Shown piece by piece: positions 37,581 through 49,097 of a stretch of DNA of 64,000 nucleotides. The position numbers and the translations under genes are program-made. Each line of letters opens with the position of its first letter. The stretch's first letter is position 1. A model generated the notes under the pieces. The model ran no database searches and had not been told where the DNA came from. It worked only from the letters and a program-made list of their open reading frames with translations. Source of the stretch: Sthenelais limicola (Eukaryota; Annelida; Polychaeta; Phyllodocida; Sigalionidae); NCBI GenBank assembly GCA_942159475.1, contig OW804098.1, positions 78,609,178-78,673,177 of the forward strand. Direction: 5' to 3'.

Positions 37581-38995
37581 CGGTATGTACAGGGGCCACT
37601 GCACCCCAAACGGAAACTAACTTAAGGACAATGGACACATTCATGTCCCCCAGAATGCTCATGTTTGAGTTAGAATCGCCTGCTGGTCAAACTTCCATCA
37701 GGCACTCACGTCACGTCGCCCACTTGGGGCTCTAGATAGGGGTCATGAACGGCGGGTATAATCGAAACTCATCAGATACTTAATTGTTTAATGTTCCGCC
37801 CGGTGACCAATCTGTGTAATAACAAGATATATGCATGTGGCTGCCCAGATTCTTTACAATAGGAACCTTTTTTTTATCATTCATGATCATCATGACTGGG
37901 AGAACCGTTTGATACTTGGTCACTAGACCTCTAATAATCAAATATACAGAGGAATCTATATTATAAGAGGTTTTCATATTATATCATATTATAAATAAAT
38001 TATTGGGGACATTAGAAATTATCATGGTTGGGGGGGGGGGGGTACTACTGGACGTATATTGTAGACTTTCTTTCCTCCATATTCACACACAGAACTGTCT
38101 TTCGTACACATTTAAATATACGTCTACCATGTCCCTTAGCCTATAGGATTGTCTTCGGCATACAACTTTGATACAAACTATAGAACTTGCAACATTGCCA
38201 TCCTATGTCAATCGAACCTGTTATCAACGAATATGCCAACTAGATACAAATCCGCGCGACGAGTCCATACATGCATTGATAGAAGGCCTCATCTCCCCCA
38301 GCAATTCCAAACTAGGCAATTGCACATCAGACAAGATGATTGGTAGTGAAGCCTGATATATGGCCACCCTGTAGATATCAATATGGCTCTTTTACAATCT
38401 GATTCCATAGTGGTTATAACTAGACTTTCACCATCACATGCAGGCACGCCCCAGTCTCGGCGAGCCAAAAGCACCCCACGGAAATTCCTCATCAGAGTGT
38501 AAATCAAACGCTATTGTTCGCCTTAATTTAACTTTAAAAACAATCAATCTAATTGCAGAGTGACACGGAATACCACTTCATGAATATTGCAATAATAGGC
38601 CCCCGGTTAGAAACAATATAGAAGTACAGTCACATTGTAAAAGGATTCGACCTGACCAACCCTGAACATGCAGGGATGTTGAATTCGGTTGTTAACAAAT
38701 ATATTCTTACTCTCATAACCGGCAAGAAAAGAAAGAGAGAAACCCCATTCCTTACAAACGAAACATAATTAAATTGATAAAGAATCCCTAATTAAATGTG
38801 AATATTAGGACAATCGGAAGAGAATTTATAAGTGCATATGGAAAAGTGCAGAGACTCAGCGACCAATAATATATCTTCGCCGAGTAGTATAGCTAGTAGT
38901 GATGAATGAGGCTGTTGGGAGGTCTTCTAACAGGGTAGTCTAACAAACATCACACAGAAGCAGGTTATTTGGAAACCAGAGAAAGAAATACTCAC
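37581..38995. other. Presumed intron, no clear gene
   Basis: A G run at 38031-38042. Short overlapping frames at 38.15-38.51 kb without motif. Confidence 0.4.
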
Positions 38996-39119
38996 CTGAC
39001 ATTATGTCATCTATTCTCGGAGGAAACCCTTCATCAACTCCACCTATGACTGAAAATCCGAACCTCACATCATCGAATGCCATCGTCACATCGAGGTGGG
39101 TGAGATAATATTGACCATC
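38996..39119 (-). CDS. Candidate exon of minus-strand split gene
   Basis: Acceptor CTTATTTCAG|GAT and strong donor TCAG|GTGAGT bound 124 bp: phase 0 at the start, one base over at the end. It reads DGQYYLTHLDVTMAFDDVRF, then GFSVIGGVDEGFPPRIDDIM. The FGFSVIGG run resembles the carboxylate-binding loop of PDZ domains (F-G-F-x-V-x-G-G), and the following IDDI fits the next strand. The resemblance is short and I would not name the gene from it. The phase fits the exons on either side (39348-39485 upstream, 29140-29254 downstream). Confidence 0.55.
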
Positions 39120-39347
39120 CTGAAATAAGAAAAAAACATATTAACGATTTTAAATATAAAACATTTGTTATTATACCTAGCTGACTGAATCGCGGGGGCC
39201 AAGTACACTTCAAGTGGTACATAATAATATTATGTTTAAACATTTTTTAAATACTCATAATCCAAGTGGTCAATGGTATAGACACTATAGTTGTTCAATG
39301 TAATCACTCTATTTCCTAACTGATTCATTCAGTCTATTTATACTCAC

Positions 39348-39485
39348 TCCTCTCCTATCATAGACCTGCCTCCTCATCGAATCGCTCAGACTTTTGTAAG
39401 AGTATTCTGGTTCAGGCTCCATCTGGTAATCAGCTCTAGAAGTATGCCATTTCTGACTTATTCCCATGGTTGGGTGCTCTTTTAT
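39348..39485 (-). CDS. Candidate exon of minus-strand split gene
   Basis: Acceptor ATTTCTCTTGCAG-like (CTCTTGCAG|ATA) and donor GAGGA|GTGAGT bound 138 bp, 46 whole codons. It reads HTSRADYQMEPEPEYSYKSL and then SDSMRRQVYDRRG, a polar, tyrosine-rich segment. The next block downstream begins at phase 0 after a 228-bp gap, as expected for adjacent exons. Product unknown. Confidence 0.5.
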
Positions 39486-39601
39486 CTGCAAGAGATTTCT
39501 ATACAATAAAACAAACGGAGGACCAATACCTAATCTAGGACGAACGGGTGTAATTTCAATTGTTCAATTTATCTTTATTTTGCACAGATTCTGCAGATTT
39601 T

Positions 39602-39650
39602 GCCCCCCCCCCCACACACACATACGTGTGTGTGTGGGGGGGGGGGGGGC
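39602..39650. repeat. Palindromic simple repeat C(n)-(CA)n-TACG-(TG)n-G(n)
   Basis: A C run, CACACACACA, TACG, TGTGTGTGTG and a G run: an almost perfect self-complementary block of about 49 bases. Likely hairpin or Z-DNA forming. Homopolymer lengths may be uncertain. Confidence 0.9.
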
Positions 39651-40120
39651 TTTTTTGGAGGGCGGTCACTATTTATTCCACCCTTATGTATCTAAATCAT
39701 GACATTTTCTGGTATTGGCCATGTTTATTTTGATTACATCCATTGAGCATTGAAGGTGGACACAGCTGATGATTGCTGTCTAAAAATACTAAATTTAAAA
39801 AAAAGGAACATTGTAGAATATCTTGAAATCCAATCACACATATACCCGTGATAAAATAAACATAAAAAGGGACCTAAACTGCCTTTATTGTGTATAACTA
39901 GTGGTCATTAGGAGGTAACCCTACAGCCTCCGACCTGGGATAAACATAAGAAACATATCTAAAATAATTCTCCTCCACCCAGGATGTAGTTCATTGGTTT
40001 ATCCCATCTGACACTTTTTATCCGAAAACACAAAATAAATTTTCATGGGCCCCTCTGTCCCCTTCCCCATTTTTGACATTTCCACTAAAAAGGTTATGTT
40101 ATATATATGTGCCTGATGAT

Positions 40121-40349
40121 CTACACCAAGCGAAACCATGTTGTGCCAAACATTGCTGATACAGCAACGGAGGGAGTCATTTGTTTGTATAAATCCATTT
40201 CTCCATCCTGGATAAATTGTGAAATATCTATGACGTAACTTTTAAAATCACTAAGGGCAGTAGGTATTGGATACCGACTGCTGGGAAACGTTCCTATATC
40301 TCCCAGTAGCATGGCAGCACTCAAGGCGTGAAGATCTCCAGAGCCTCGT
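40121..40349 (-). CDS. Candidate exon of minus-strand split gene
   Basis: Acceptor CATTATTTTGTCAG|A is followed by an open frame of about 75 codons ending at a TAG (40121-40123). It includes LHALSAAMLLGDIGTFPSSR and then IDISQFIQDGEMDLYKQ. It starts in phase 2. Donors that leave phase 0 (GCT|GTATCA near 40166, or CGCTTG|GTGTAG at 40124) would join it to the phase-0 exon at 39485; if neither is used it is a terminal exon. The peptide is globular-looking and unrecognised. The sequence after the stop shows no close AATAAA. Confidence 0.5.
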
Positions 40350-40422
40350 CTGACAAAATAATGAATAGTTTTTCAGGTATTGAAATCCCCTACGCTCAGG
40401 ACCAAAGCTTATACCTTAGTAC

Positions 40423-40464
40423 CGGTACACATGGTTCCCGCCCAAGTCAACATCAACATTTTTA
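40423..40464 (-). CDS. Possible micro-exon of minus-strand split gene
   Basis: Acceptor CTATATTTTGTCAG|T and donor TACCG|GTACTA give a 42-bp block reading KNVDVDLGGNHVY, phase 2 in and out, which matches the exon at 40349. The donor is weak. A better-scoring donor twelve bases downstream (TAAG|GTATAA) follows an in-frame stop, so the exact end is doubtful. Confidence 0.25.
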
Positions 40465-40857
40465 CTGACAAAATATAGTCGTTAGCAGGCCCCAACAAGT
40501 CTTTATTTTGGCACAGGAGCTCTTCATTTTGTATGAATAATTCGGACAACATTTCGCTTATAAAAATTAAAGGATTAACCATGTATATAGGGGTCCTGGG
40601 ATATGCTCCCAAGGCCAGGGAATTTTTTTTAGTGAAATGAGTGCTCAGTGAGTGCATTCTACGTACTGCACGATTTTAAGGACCAACTAAATTAATTTTC
40701 ATAGTCACCATAAACCTATCATTAGAATGGTTTGATTCCATTCAATTCTCTACGTTTGATTGTTAACCTTTGGTTGCACTAATAAGGGACTACAACAAAA
40801 ACTGAACAGGTTAATACAGCTGAATAAATTATAATTAATCCTTACCCCATCAAATCA

Positions 40858-40981
40858 AATATTACATTGGAGGTGACGTTGACGTCGGCCAAAGAGGCCG
40901 ACGTGAAACTGAAAGGATCGAGTGGATGTCGGCCACTGAAATTGTACGTCGGCTTTTGCCGACGTCCTTTCGGGAACCCTG
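40858..40981 (-). mobile_element. Fragment of a transposase-like repeat family, copy 1
   Basis: On the minus strand it begins CAGGGTTCCCG, the same word as the terminal repeat of the 61.8-kb element, followed by a palindrome (ACGTCGGCAAAAGCCGACGT). It then reads KPTYNFSGRHPLDPFS and LADVNVTSNVIFD. The same peptide pattern (KPT, DVNVTSN.IFD) occurs at 54170-54264. The second hairpin GACGTCGGCC/GGCCGACGT lies at 40876-40901. Truncated remnant of a DNA transposon or a repeated gene fragment. Confidence 0.55.
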
Positions 40982-41239
40982 CCCAGGGTGGGGGAATGTC
41001 CTTCAGGGTTTTTTAAAACAAAAGTAAAGCGTGTCCCATGGGGTTGGGAACTACACAAATACCGGATGCAACTAACAAGTGCATACTGAGGTGGATAAGT
41101 GAGAAGAAATTGTGGTCACGGGAGGGGGGGGGGGGCGTGGTCAGGTAATTTTGCACAAAACTTTTAAGGGTCAGGACATTTTGCGCAAGAATCCTTTTTG
41201 CGAATTCTCCCGTCCCCCCGCTCTAGCCAAGTGGTTAAT

Positions 41240-41427
41240 AATGAACAGTTCCCAAACCTTCCTTTTAGGAGTGAGATTGGTTGCTTTACGCCCCTTATCA
41301 ACACATTTAATATGGTTATATCAAGGGCGGGAGAGCTGAGAGGGGGCAGTTTATGATCATACCCAGGAAACAGAGAGAAGAAGGGAGAGAGAAACAGAAT
41401 TATGGTCATACCCAGGACCTACTTTTC
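41240..41427 (-). mobile_element. SINE-like repeat, 3' half, family A (reverse copy)
   Basis: Reverse-complement counterpart of 10213-10405: TCCTGGGTATGACCATAA, a CT-rich middle, TCCTGGGTATGATCATAA, CTCTCAGCTCTCCCGCCCTTG, then TTGATAAGGGGCGTAAAGC. The two copies differ mainly in the length of the CT-rich middle. Confidence 0.7.
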
Positions 41428-43109
41428 TTTTACTCTAAGGAAATACTAAAATAATGGGATACATAACGTCATAAAAAATGCTCTTATTGCTGGATCTCCC
41501 CGATTGTTCAAGGGTTCTAAGAATATCATCTCCGGATCGCCCCCCCCCCCCCCCGGATCGCCCCGCTCCCTTTCGGTCTTCCCTCACCCTGGAATGGTAA
41601 TGACCATGAACCAAGTAAAGTGCATGGGAGTAAGTGGCTGGTTAGGCAAAATATTCGTCTGCTGGTTCAGGGAACAGAGACTGTCAGACACCCAGACTTC
41701 ACTTGGGCTAGGTTGTGTAATACATAACGAACCTTTAACCGTACCTCTGCCTTTTCCCCTCAACTTCAGCTACCAGAACCAATAATACGCAACCGTGCTT
41801 AACGTTTTCAAATGGTGAGAGGAAGGAGGGAGACGACCAATAGCTAGCAATGAAAGGGAGAACCGGGGATATATAAATCTACCGTATGTGGAAAGTGGAC
41901 ACATGTAGGACAAACTGGTTGTCTTGTTTACCGTTGGTAGCGCCCACTTACACAGATTCAAGATCATAACGCCGACCATAACTTTTAACAAAAGCATAAT
42001 ATACTTTTAATAGTTCGAGTAATATAAGTTCATTACAATATCTTAAATTAAATTGCGGGATGTCGTCGTGGGCAATGCTAAGGTAGTATTCTCGGTATTC
42101 TTACCATCCCAAAGACTTACCCCACTTTCAAGCTGACCTGCTCGCCACTTGAGTCGTTACAATCTGCGACCAATGGTGAGTCAGGCCCAGATTTGGATTT
42201 ACACACGGGTCGACATGCCTAATGCCCTGACCGCAGCAGTAGAAGGGTTGACACAACAACCTCCTGGTGTAGACTTGCACTGTTGATGTAGGCCTACGCG
42301 TATTTATTTATTTTTTTTGCTTTATTTTTTTACAACAATCATTAATTTCATTATTTTATATTTCTCCGAATTTAAACTCGTTTTTTACTACAGCCTTGCA
42401 GAAGAGGTTTTTCATAGTGGTCTTCAATGGTTCTTTCTTGAACGTATTGATTAAAATAGGTGGCAATATGTATACCGGGTATTGGTTATTTTATGTGACA
42501 TATTATAGTATTGAAAATACGCGATCTTAAAGAGATATTGCACGTCCATGATAGTAATTATTTTTTTCGTATGAAAGGATGGTACACAATAGGCCTACTG
42601 CCAGAAAAATGGTGATCCGAAAAGTGCTCACGTCCTCGGTGGAATGTCAATTGTCAATGCTCGCCATGGCTTAATTTGCATAACTTTTCAAGTATTAGAA
42701 CTATGTCGGAACGTGGCAGATATTATATTCAGTATTCTGCCGGTAGACGAAAATATTTGTAATCCCAGGATGAAATTGTGGAGAGAAGCTATGCGGCATT
42801 TAATAACTAGGATATGAAAGGGATACTTAATTGCTTTCGAGAGGTTTGTTTTTTTAGGATGAAAACGAATATTTCAGTTTTTAAATTCATATTCATCTAC
42901 CGGTTATTATAGTATGTCTACTATTCTCGAGTTCAACCAATTAATCAACTTTTGTTTACACCGAAAAAGGGGTGTCTCTCCTCTATGAAACCATAGATCT
43001 TCCAAATCAATTTCGGTACGGTATGTAAAGATTTCTTTTTAAAATACACTGGCCCACCCTCAGTTCTTGATCGGTGCTTATACTTGATAGTTTATAAATA
43101 TTGGAAGTT
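41428..43109. other. Non-coding, no clear gene
   Basis: A C run at about 41540-41554. T-rich stretch at 42.30-42.34 kb. Nothing else supported. Confidence 0.4.
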
Positions 43110-43342
43110 TTAAACGACAAAACTTATATTCTCCCCTGTATTCTCCACAGTCCTGCAAGAACGCCCACTGTGAAACGGATCGCTGAGATAGCTTGAGATG
43201 GCGGTGGTCCGGTCGATGCCACGGGGGATGGTGCAAGTCTGGGTCATTGTAGACTTGATTATCTCCAGATGCTGACACTCACGGAGCGGCAGCAGCCCAT
43301 AAACCCAACGGGGTACACTTGTCGCGCTCACCGCTACCTCAG
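43110..43342 (-). CDS. Candidate terminal exon, product unknown
   Basis: A GC-richer block after a good acceptor (CAATTTCTGCCCAG|CT) stays open on the minus strand for about 77 codons to a TAA. It reads EVAVSATSVPRWVYGLLPL, then TQTCTIPRGIDRTTAISSYL. A strong internal donor (CTCC|GTGAGT at 43282) would instead give a 60-bp exon with phase 1 at both ends. No family recognised, and phase does not match the block at 40464 directly. Could belong to a separate gene. Confidence 0.3.
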
Positions 43343-44264
43343 CTGGGCAGAAATTGAATTTTGAATCGCGCACAAAAGGAAATGATGAAAGTTCTAATAA
43401 CATCAATGCAGCTTAGATACCCCTTATATCGATATATATCTGTATAGGGCTAAAATAAAAAAGGTCATTCTATGTGCTGAAAACCATCTAAAAACACGCA
43501 TTTTTTAAAGAAAACAAGATATTTTTGTCTGTAATAATATCTAATAATGGTCGTACTGTACCCCACTGTACCTGAAAAAAATAGTGTCACATACTAAAAA
43601 CGTTGCTTCCATGACTCAGGAGAACAGAATCTGGTCACCCAACAAACAGATTTTAAAACTGTGTCTATATTTATGGAATGGAATTTTGTGATTTTAAAGC
43701 TTTTTAAAGCATCTATAGCTATCTATGAAGAGGTTCATGCCATAGATTTTTAACAGTTTTTCCGCTTCCTTTTGACTGACATTTATAAGCTTGTGTTGCC
43801 GCCCTGATGCAGCATCGGGATTGATTAGTGTGGGTAAACCGTAGACTTGCTGAGTCTTTGATATTTTTTTTTTATAAACAAAAGTTTAATCAAAATCACA
43901 ATTAAATTGAGTCACTACCCCCTCGACTCACTCAGTACCTGCTCCCTCCTAGGGGTCACTGGCAGCCAGCTCAGCTCAGCCGTCCCACTCGGACTCTGGT
44001 CACAGCAATCGCCTCCGCTCCTTCCAGAAAATATCCTGCTGATGTGCTCGTGGTCTGGAGGAGGCTAGTTCCCACGGTTGCTGCCAGGTGGCCCCACCAT
44101 ACTGGCTGCTACAACAGTGGCTTGTGATCATGTGTGATGGGGTACCGAGCAGGGCCAGGTCTTGCAGTCAGCTGAGCCTTAAAATATGGCTAGAAAATGA
44201 TTTTCGTTTCGGATATTGGGCACTACTTTTTGACAGCAGTTTCCAATTGCTAATACTATATATA
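43343..44264. other. Non-coding; GC-rich island at 43.92-44.19 kb
   Basis: The GC-rich patch (CAGCTCAGCTCAGCCGTCCC and following) is unlike its AT-rich neighbours but gives no recognisable peptide. Confidence 0.4.
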
Positions 44265-44425
44265 TTTTTTTTTTGTTTTTACGACAACTTTTATTGATCT
44301 TGCCTGCCATCTTGGCCTCTACATCGCTAAACATGTTAATGCAGTATACTGAAATGAATATATTTTTTTTCTTCACTATAATATTTTCAATAATTACACA
44401 ATCGTATTTTTTAACATCCAGAAAG
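44265..44425 (-). mobile_element. LINE 3' end with AATAAA and poly(A)
   Basis: On the minus strand: ACATGTTTAGCGATGTAGAG..., GATGGCAGGCAAGATC, AATAAA (44290-44295), then AAAAACAAAAAAAAAA. The 3' end of the inserted LINE at 50121-50200 has the same order (ACATGTT, GATGGCAGG, TTGAATAAAA, AAAAACAAAAAAAAA). It may be the true tail of the outer LINE, displaced by an insertion at about 44.43-45.2 kb, or a separate short insertion. Confidence 0.7.
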
Positions 44426-45240
44426 CATACCGCTGGATTGGGTTGTGTTGTGATCTGGCCTTTAGGCTAGTTGCTTGTATAAATAAAGAAAAACAGTTGC
44501 CGACGAGGTCCCGTCCACGCACCCTACCACCTCCACCCCACCCCCACCCCTATAACGCTGCTCTGTGCGTAGGCACGGAGCAGCGGCCTATGCAGTGGCG
44601 CTAGCGGCGGTATTGGGAGACACCATTTTCGGCGCTTGTTGATATATTTCGCGGCAATGGCCGTCCATTCGAATCTTCCCGACGGGATCTTTCGAGCTAT
44701 ACCTGACTCTAGCGTTGTATATAGACAATATTGTTCCAGTAATCACTAGCTAATATCATTGCTTACTAATATACGGTAGTTCTCACACCTGACACAAAGC
44801 TGAATGAGGATTTATTTCGTTGGCAGAGACAGCAGCAATTCCCTTTTCTTCTACTTTGTATGTACGACCGTGATAACGGGTACGACTGTTCCAATTTTAG
44901 AGAGGAGCCGGTGGCGGCTTTTTTCAAAAGCGGTAGGTCGCGGGAGAGTCAAGGATAACAATAGAAGTTTAAACATAATTACTTCCTCTCTTTTTCTCTT
45001 GAGGCGTAATTTGAATAGATCACGAATTGAAGCGGATCAACCAATAGCTTATTCCTGGCTTTATACCGTGGCACCACCTGGTGGTTGGATAGGTAACCAA
45101 CTTTGCCAGGGGGATATTCATATTCTTGAACCAAAAAGTCTACGGAATTGGCGTTTTCAGACTTTGTTTTGGTCCGTATCGAATTTTATCACCTTTGCAC
45201 ATTCAATAAGAATTACAAATTAACTTATAAGCCAACCTTT
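44426..45240. other. Unclassified sequence between LINE ORF2 and the LINE tail
   Basis: Includes a GC-rich part with a hairpin (GCTGCTCTGTGC, GTAG, GCACGGAGCAGC at 44549-44576) and a 139-codon plus-strand open frame at 44804-45223 with no recognisable domain. The related inserted LINE has only about 230 bp from ORF2 stop to poly(A), so most of this stretch is extra and may be another insertion. Confidence 0.45.
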
Positions 45241-48200
45241 TTAAATGCTATGCGGTTGGAGATATACTTCTATATCTTCCTTAAGATTTCTCCAAGGAAG
45301 CGATTTCACTCTCTCATTTCTACTCAGCCTTATGGCTTGTATGATAAAACAAGAAAGACAAAGTTTAACTCATTATCATGAAACAATTTCTGTCGGTGTA
45401 TAAATGATTTAGTGTGGATGACCAACCAATTTATTATTTTAGACCCATCGGTTGTGATAGGAACACCCAAAATTACCTGACATAAATCAACAATTGCTTT
45501 ACCGTTGGCTGACTGTATTATGCTTCTGTCACCTTCATCTTTATTGAAGTAGCCCACTCTTATTATCCAGTCGAAAAGGTTTTGCCACAAGGCTTTTGCC
45601 TTTTGGCATTCTACTAGGAAGTGGCTCACATCATCTATCTTTTCGTTACAAAAGCTGCAGCTTTTATCTTTTTTAACAGTAATATTGTTAAGATGCACAT
45701 TGCAGGGGATTGCCTTATGTAACACCTTGTACTGGAACGATTGTAACCTCGTTTCGGTAGAAACTTGGTAGATTCTCTTAAAAACAACCTTCCAATCTAT
45801 TTCCTCAAACTCTTCTTCAGACAATCTCAGTATATTTTGCCACTCGTTGAACTTAACTTTGTTCAGCTTTTTCTTTCTTACGATAGCTTGGTGAACTTCT
45901 TTAGCCGAACACTTTAGAATATTAATTTTATTTTCACCTATTTCTATCAGAATTTTTCCCTCATCGGGGACATCGAAGGATTTTCTCATAAGAATTACCC
46001 ATTCTCTCAGGATGGCTCTTGCCAACTCAATCCTCTCAGTGCAATTTGTTTTTATCTGATAATATCGTTTAATCTCTTTGGTGGTCATCAGCCTACCATT
46101 TTCATCGAGAATATCACCTAAGACACTCACACCCTGGTTCTTCCAGTGGTGCCAATCCAACATTTTGTTCTTTATTTTAATATTTCTATTGGACCATAAC
46201 CTTTCACGTTTGATTTGTTCTGGCCCCTCTGGGTCTCTACTATAGTAATGCCTATTCCATATAAGGAAAATTTCCCTATAGAAATTATTAATATACATTT
46301 TGGGTTGAAATCTGCTCAGAAAAATATTCTCGATGTTATTTTGTAAACATTCCTCCAAGACAGAAAACCACTTGGTATTTCTCGCTAGGATAATTCTTTG
46401 TACCCATTTAACTCGGTTGACTTCGTAAGCATCTTCTTCTAGTCTGAGATTCATTCCGCCTTGCTCAAAGGGTTGAGTCAAGAACGGAGCAGAGATTTTC
46501 TTGTATTTGTTGTCCCATACAAACTCGATTATGACATCATCAATTTTTTTTCTTGTTTTTTTATCAAGAGATATACACAACATTGTATGTTGGATAATAG
46601 GAGATAAGAATACATTAGCCACAACTACCCTACCTTTTAAAGTAAGAAAACGGTTTCTCCAGTCGTGAACTACATCTTTCATTTTAGCCAAGGCTATATC
46701 CACATTAATTTTCGAAAGAAGTTTCTCGTTCCTAGGTGAAACAAGCGTGACACCCAACAATTTTAATCTATTCGACCAATTAATTTCTAGTAGTCGTGGG
46801 TCAGTAATAGAAATATTGCCCACCTTGCAACCATTAGATTTCCCTGGATTTAGAGAGAGGCCTGAAGCTTTTTCGAAGGACTTTAAGGTTTCTAATGCTA
46901 GTAATAGTGATTTTTCGTTCTTAATAATCAGGGTTGTGTCGTCCGCGAACTGCACAATTTTTTCCTGATGCTCCAAAACATCCACCCCTTCGATTTCCTT
47001 TAAATCTCTTATCCTCTGAGCCATTTTCTCAACTACAATTGTGAATAAAATAGATGAAATAGGGTCCCCCTGCTTCATGCCTCTCTCCACGTTAAACCAG
47101 TTGGACGAAAATCCGTTATTACAAAAGGTTGCTCTCGACCCTGATAAAAGGGTTTGCACAAATTCAATAAAATCAAGACTAACATTATGGTCAAGCAGAG
47201 CTTTCTTTAGAAAAACCCAGCTTACAGAATCGTAAGCTTTGGAAAAATCCAAAGATATAATTAAACCCTGTCTTTTCTTAATTTCTAACATCGAGATTAT
47301 ATCATCAACCTTTCTCACGGCCGTGCCAATGTATCTGCCCTTCACAAAGCCGTACTGATCTTCCTTAACTATACGAAGTAGAAAAGAAGCCAATCTGGCA
47401 GCTAGAATTTTTTATATCAACTTATAGTCAACATTTAATAAGGTTATGGGTCTCCAATTTTTTATATAACTTAAGTCACAACTCTTTTTGGGAATGACAT
47501 TTATCAAACCCCTTCTCTGTTCGTCCCTCATTACACCTTCTTCAAAACATTTCAGCATCATATTCATGAATAAATCTTTGACCACGGGCCAAAAAAAACT
47601 ATAAAATTCAACAGTAAAACCATCCGAGCCAGGAGCCTTCCCCCCTTTCATTTCCTTGAGCACTATTTCAGCCTCTCCTAAATAGAAGGGTCTGTTTAGA
47701 TACTCATTATCTTCTTCATCTAATCTGACTGTGTTTTCGGAGTTAATAAAGGACTCGGCAGAAGAAGTACTACTTGGCCTGGCCTTATAAAGGTTGGAAT
47801 AATATTCCTCACCCTCTTTTAAGATCTCATTTTTGCCCGATACCTCTACTTCGTTCACCTTAATACGAGTTATAATCTTTTTCGAGGAATTATATTTTTC
47901 AAGTGAGCAAAAAAACTTTGTTGGTTTTTCACCGTCAATAACCCACTTGGCTCTTGATCTCAGTATAGCACCCTCTGCTTTTCTTAGCTCCATCTCTTTT
48001 AACTCACTACTAATGTTACATTTTTCAATTAGCTCTTCCTTAGATAATTTTCTTTTAATCTCTAAAACTGCGAGCTTCTCTTTTAAGATATTATTTTTAC
48101 ATTTACGCGCTTTCGCTCTGTTGACACTCGTTCTTATGGCCAGTTCTCTTGTCTTCAACTTAAAGAATTCCCATATTATTTTATCCGAAAGATTTAACTG

Positions 48201-49037
48201 TGAGACTTCTTTTACAACCTGTTCAACTCCATCTATGAAAGAGTCGTCATTTAACAATTGTAAGTTAAACTTCCAGAAACCCCTACCACGGGGGGGGGGG
48301 GGGGGCGGGGGGGAGACCTAAGGACACAGAAATATACAGCTCTTTATGATCTGACATAATTTTTGTATATACTTTATGATCTTGGACCCTAGAGACAATG
48401 TTTTCGGACGTGAAGATGTAGTCCAATCTTGACTCCGTGGTACGTCTTGACCATGTCGTTTGGGGGAGCAGCTCTTCGATATTGTCTCTTTCTGCCACAA
48501 TGTCACTCAAATCTAGTGCTGAGAGAAAGTCTTTCCCCATCACACTCGACTTGGATTCAGGCCTGTAAGTTATGTCCGCATTAAAGTCACCAGTAACAAT
48601 TAAGTTATCAAACGACAAATTACTGATTATTTCTTTAACATTGTCTAACACTTTCCGCTGTGTATATGATCAGCAGTAGGAGCGTAAACATTGAATATAC
48701 ACGTTTTAACACCTTCAATGTTAAGAATAACATACACCCATCTACCGTCTTTGTCCGCTCCTGACTCTAAAATAAACTCTTGTAGGTCTTTAGTTATTAA
48801 CATAAGGACCCCTCTTGAAGCAGAACTTCCGTGACTATATATGATACTACCACGCCACTGGAGATTCCAGATTTTCTCTAGATCCTGGGTAGAGTGGGTT
48901 TCTTGTAACTCAATAATGGATCTACTACATTTATAATAACCAGAGAAGAATATTTTTCTTTTCTTCTGGTCATTAAGACCGTTCGTATTATTAGATTTGA
49001 TATTAATTAAGGCACTCTCACAGTCAATAGGCTCCAT
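45241..49037 (-). pseudogene. LINE ORF2: APE endonuclease and reverse transcriptase, broken
   Basis: Starts at an ATG (49037). The endonuclease shows ELQETHST (catalytic Glu), GRWVYVIL, NVYAPTAD, VTGDFNAD, SRLDYIFTS and a final SDHK. The reverse transcriptase shows GGKAPGSDGFTVEFYS, KNWRPITLLNVDYK, motif A LDFSKAYDSVSW, motif B RGMKQGDPISS and motif C FADDT (near 46945). The C-terminal knuckle is CSFCNEKIDDVSHFLVEC. It would nick target DNA and copy the element RNA there. Damage: frameshift near 48660; frameshift at a G/C run (48291-48306, read as proline codons); in-frame TAA at 47412-47414; frameshift near 45335, after which another frame carries the native-looking C terminus (RLSRNERVKSLPWRNLKED) to a TAA at 45241. 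Otherwise intact, so a fairly young copy. Confidence 0.93.
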
Positions 49038-49097
49038 TTTTGGCTTCTGGAATCACCTATTCACATTTCCTTGAGACAAGGTGGGGAAGGGGAAGGC

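Noticed and set aside
37164..37735. 146-, 106- and 86-codon frames
   Set aside because: GA/GGAT/G-run simple sequence; composition artefacts.
38996..39119. Naming the gene as a PTPN3/4-type PDZ phosphatase
   Set aside because: Only the FGFSVIGG loop matches. The downstream exon does not show the usual PDZ continuation or a phosphatase domain.
44804..45223. 139-codon plus-strand open frame as a gene
   Set aside because: No recognisable domain, no splice support, and it lies in the extra block between LINE ORF2 and the LINE tail. Kept as unclassified sequence.
47833..48321. 162-codon and other plus-strand frames over the LINE
   Set aside because: Antisense shadows of ORF1/ORF2; hydrophobic readings of antisense lysine/glutamate codons.
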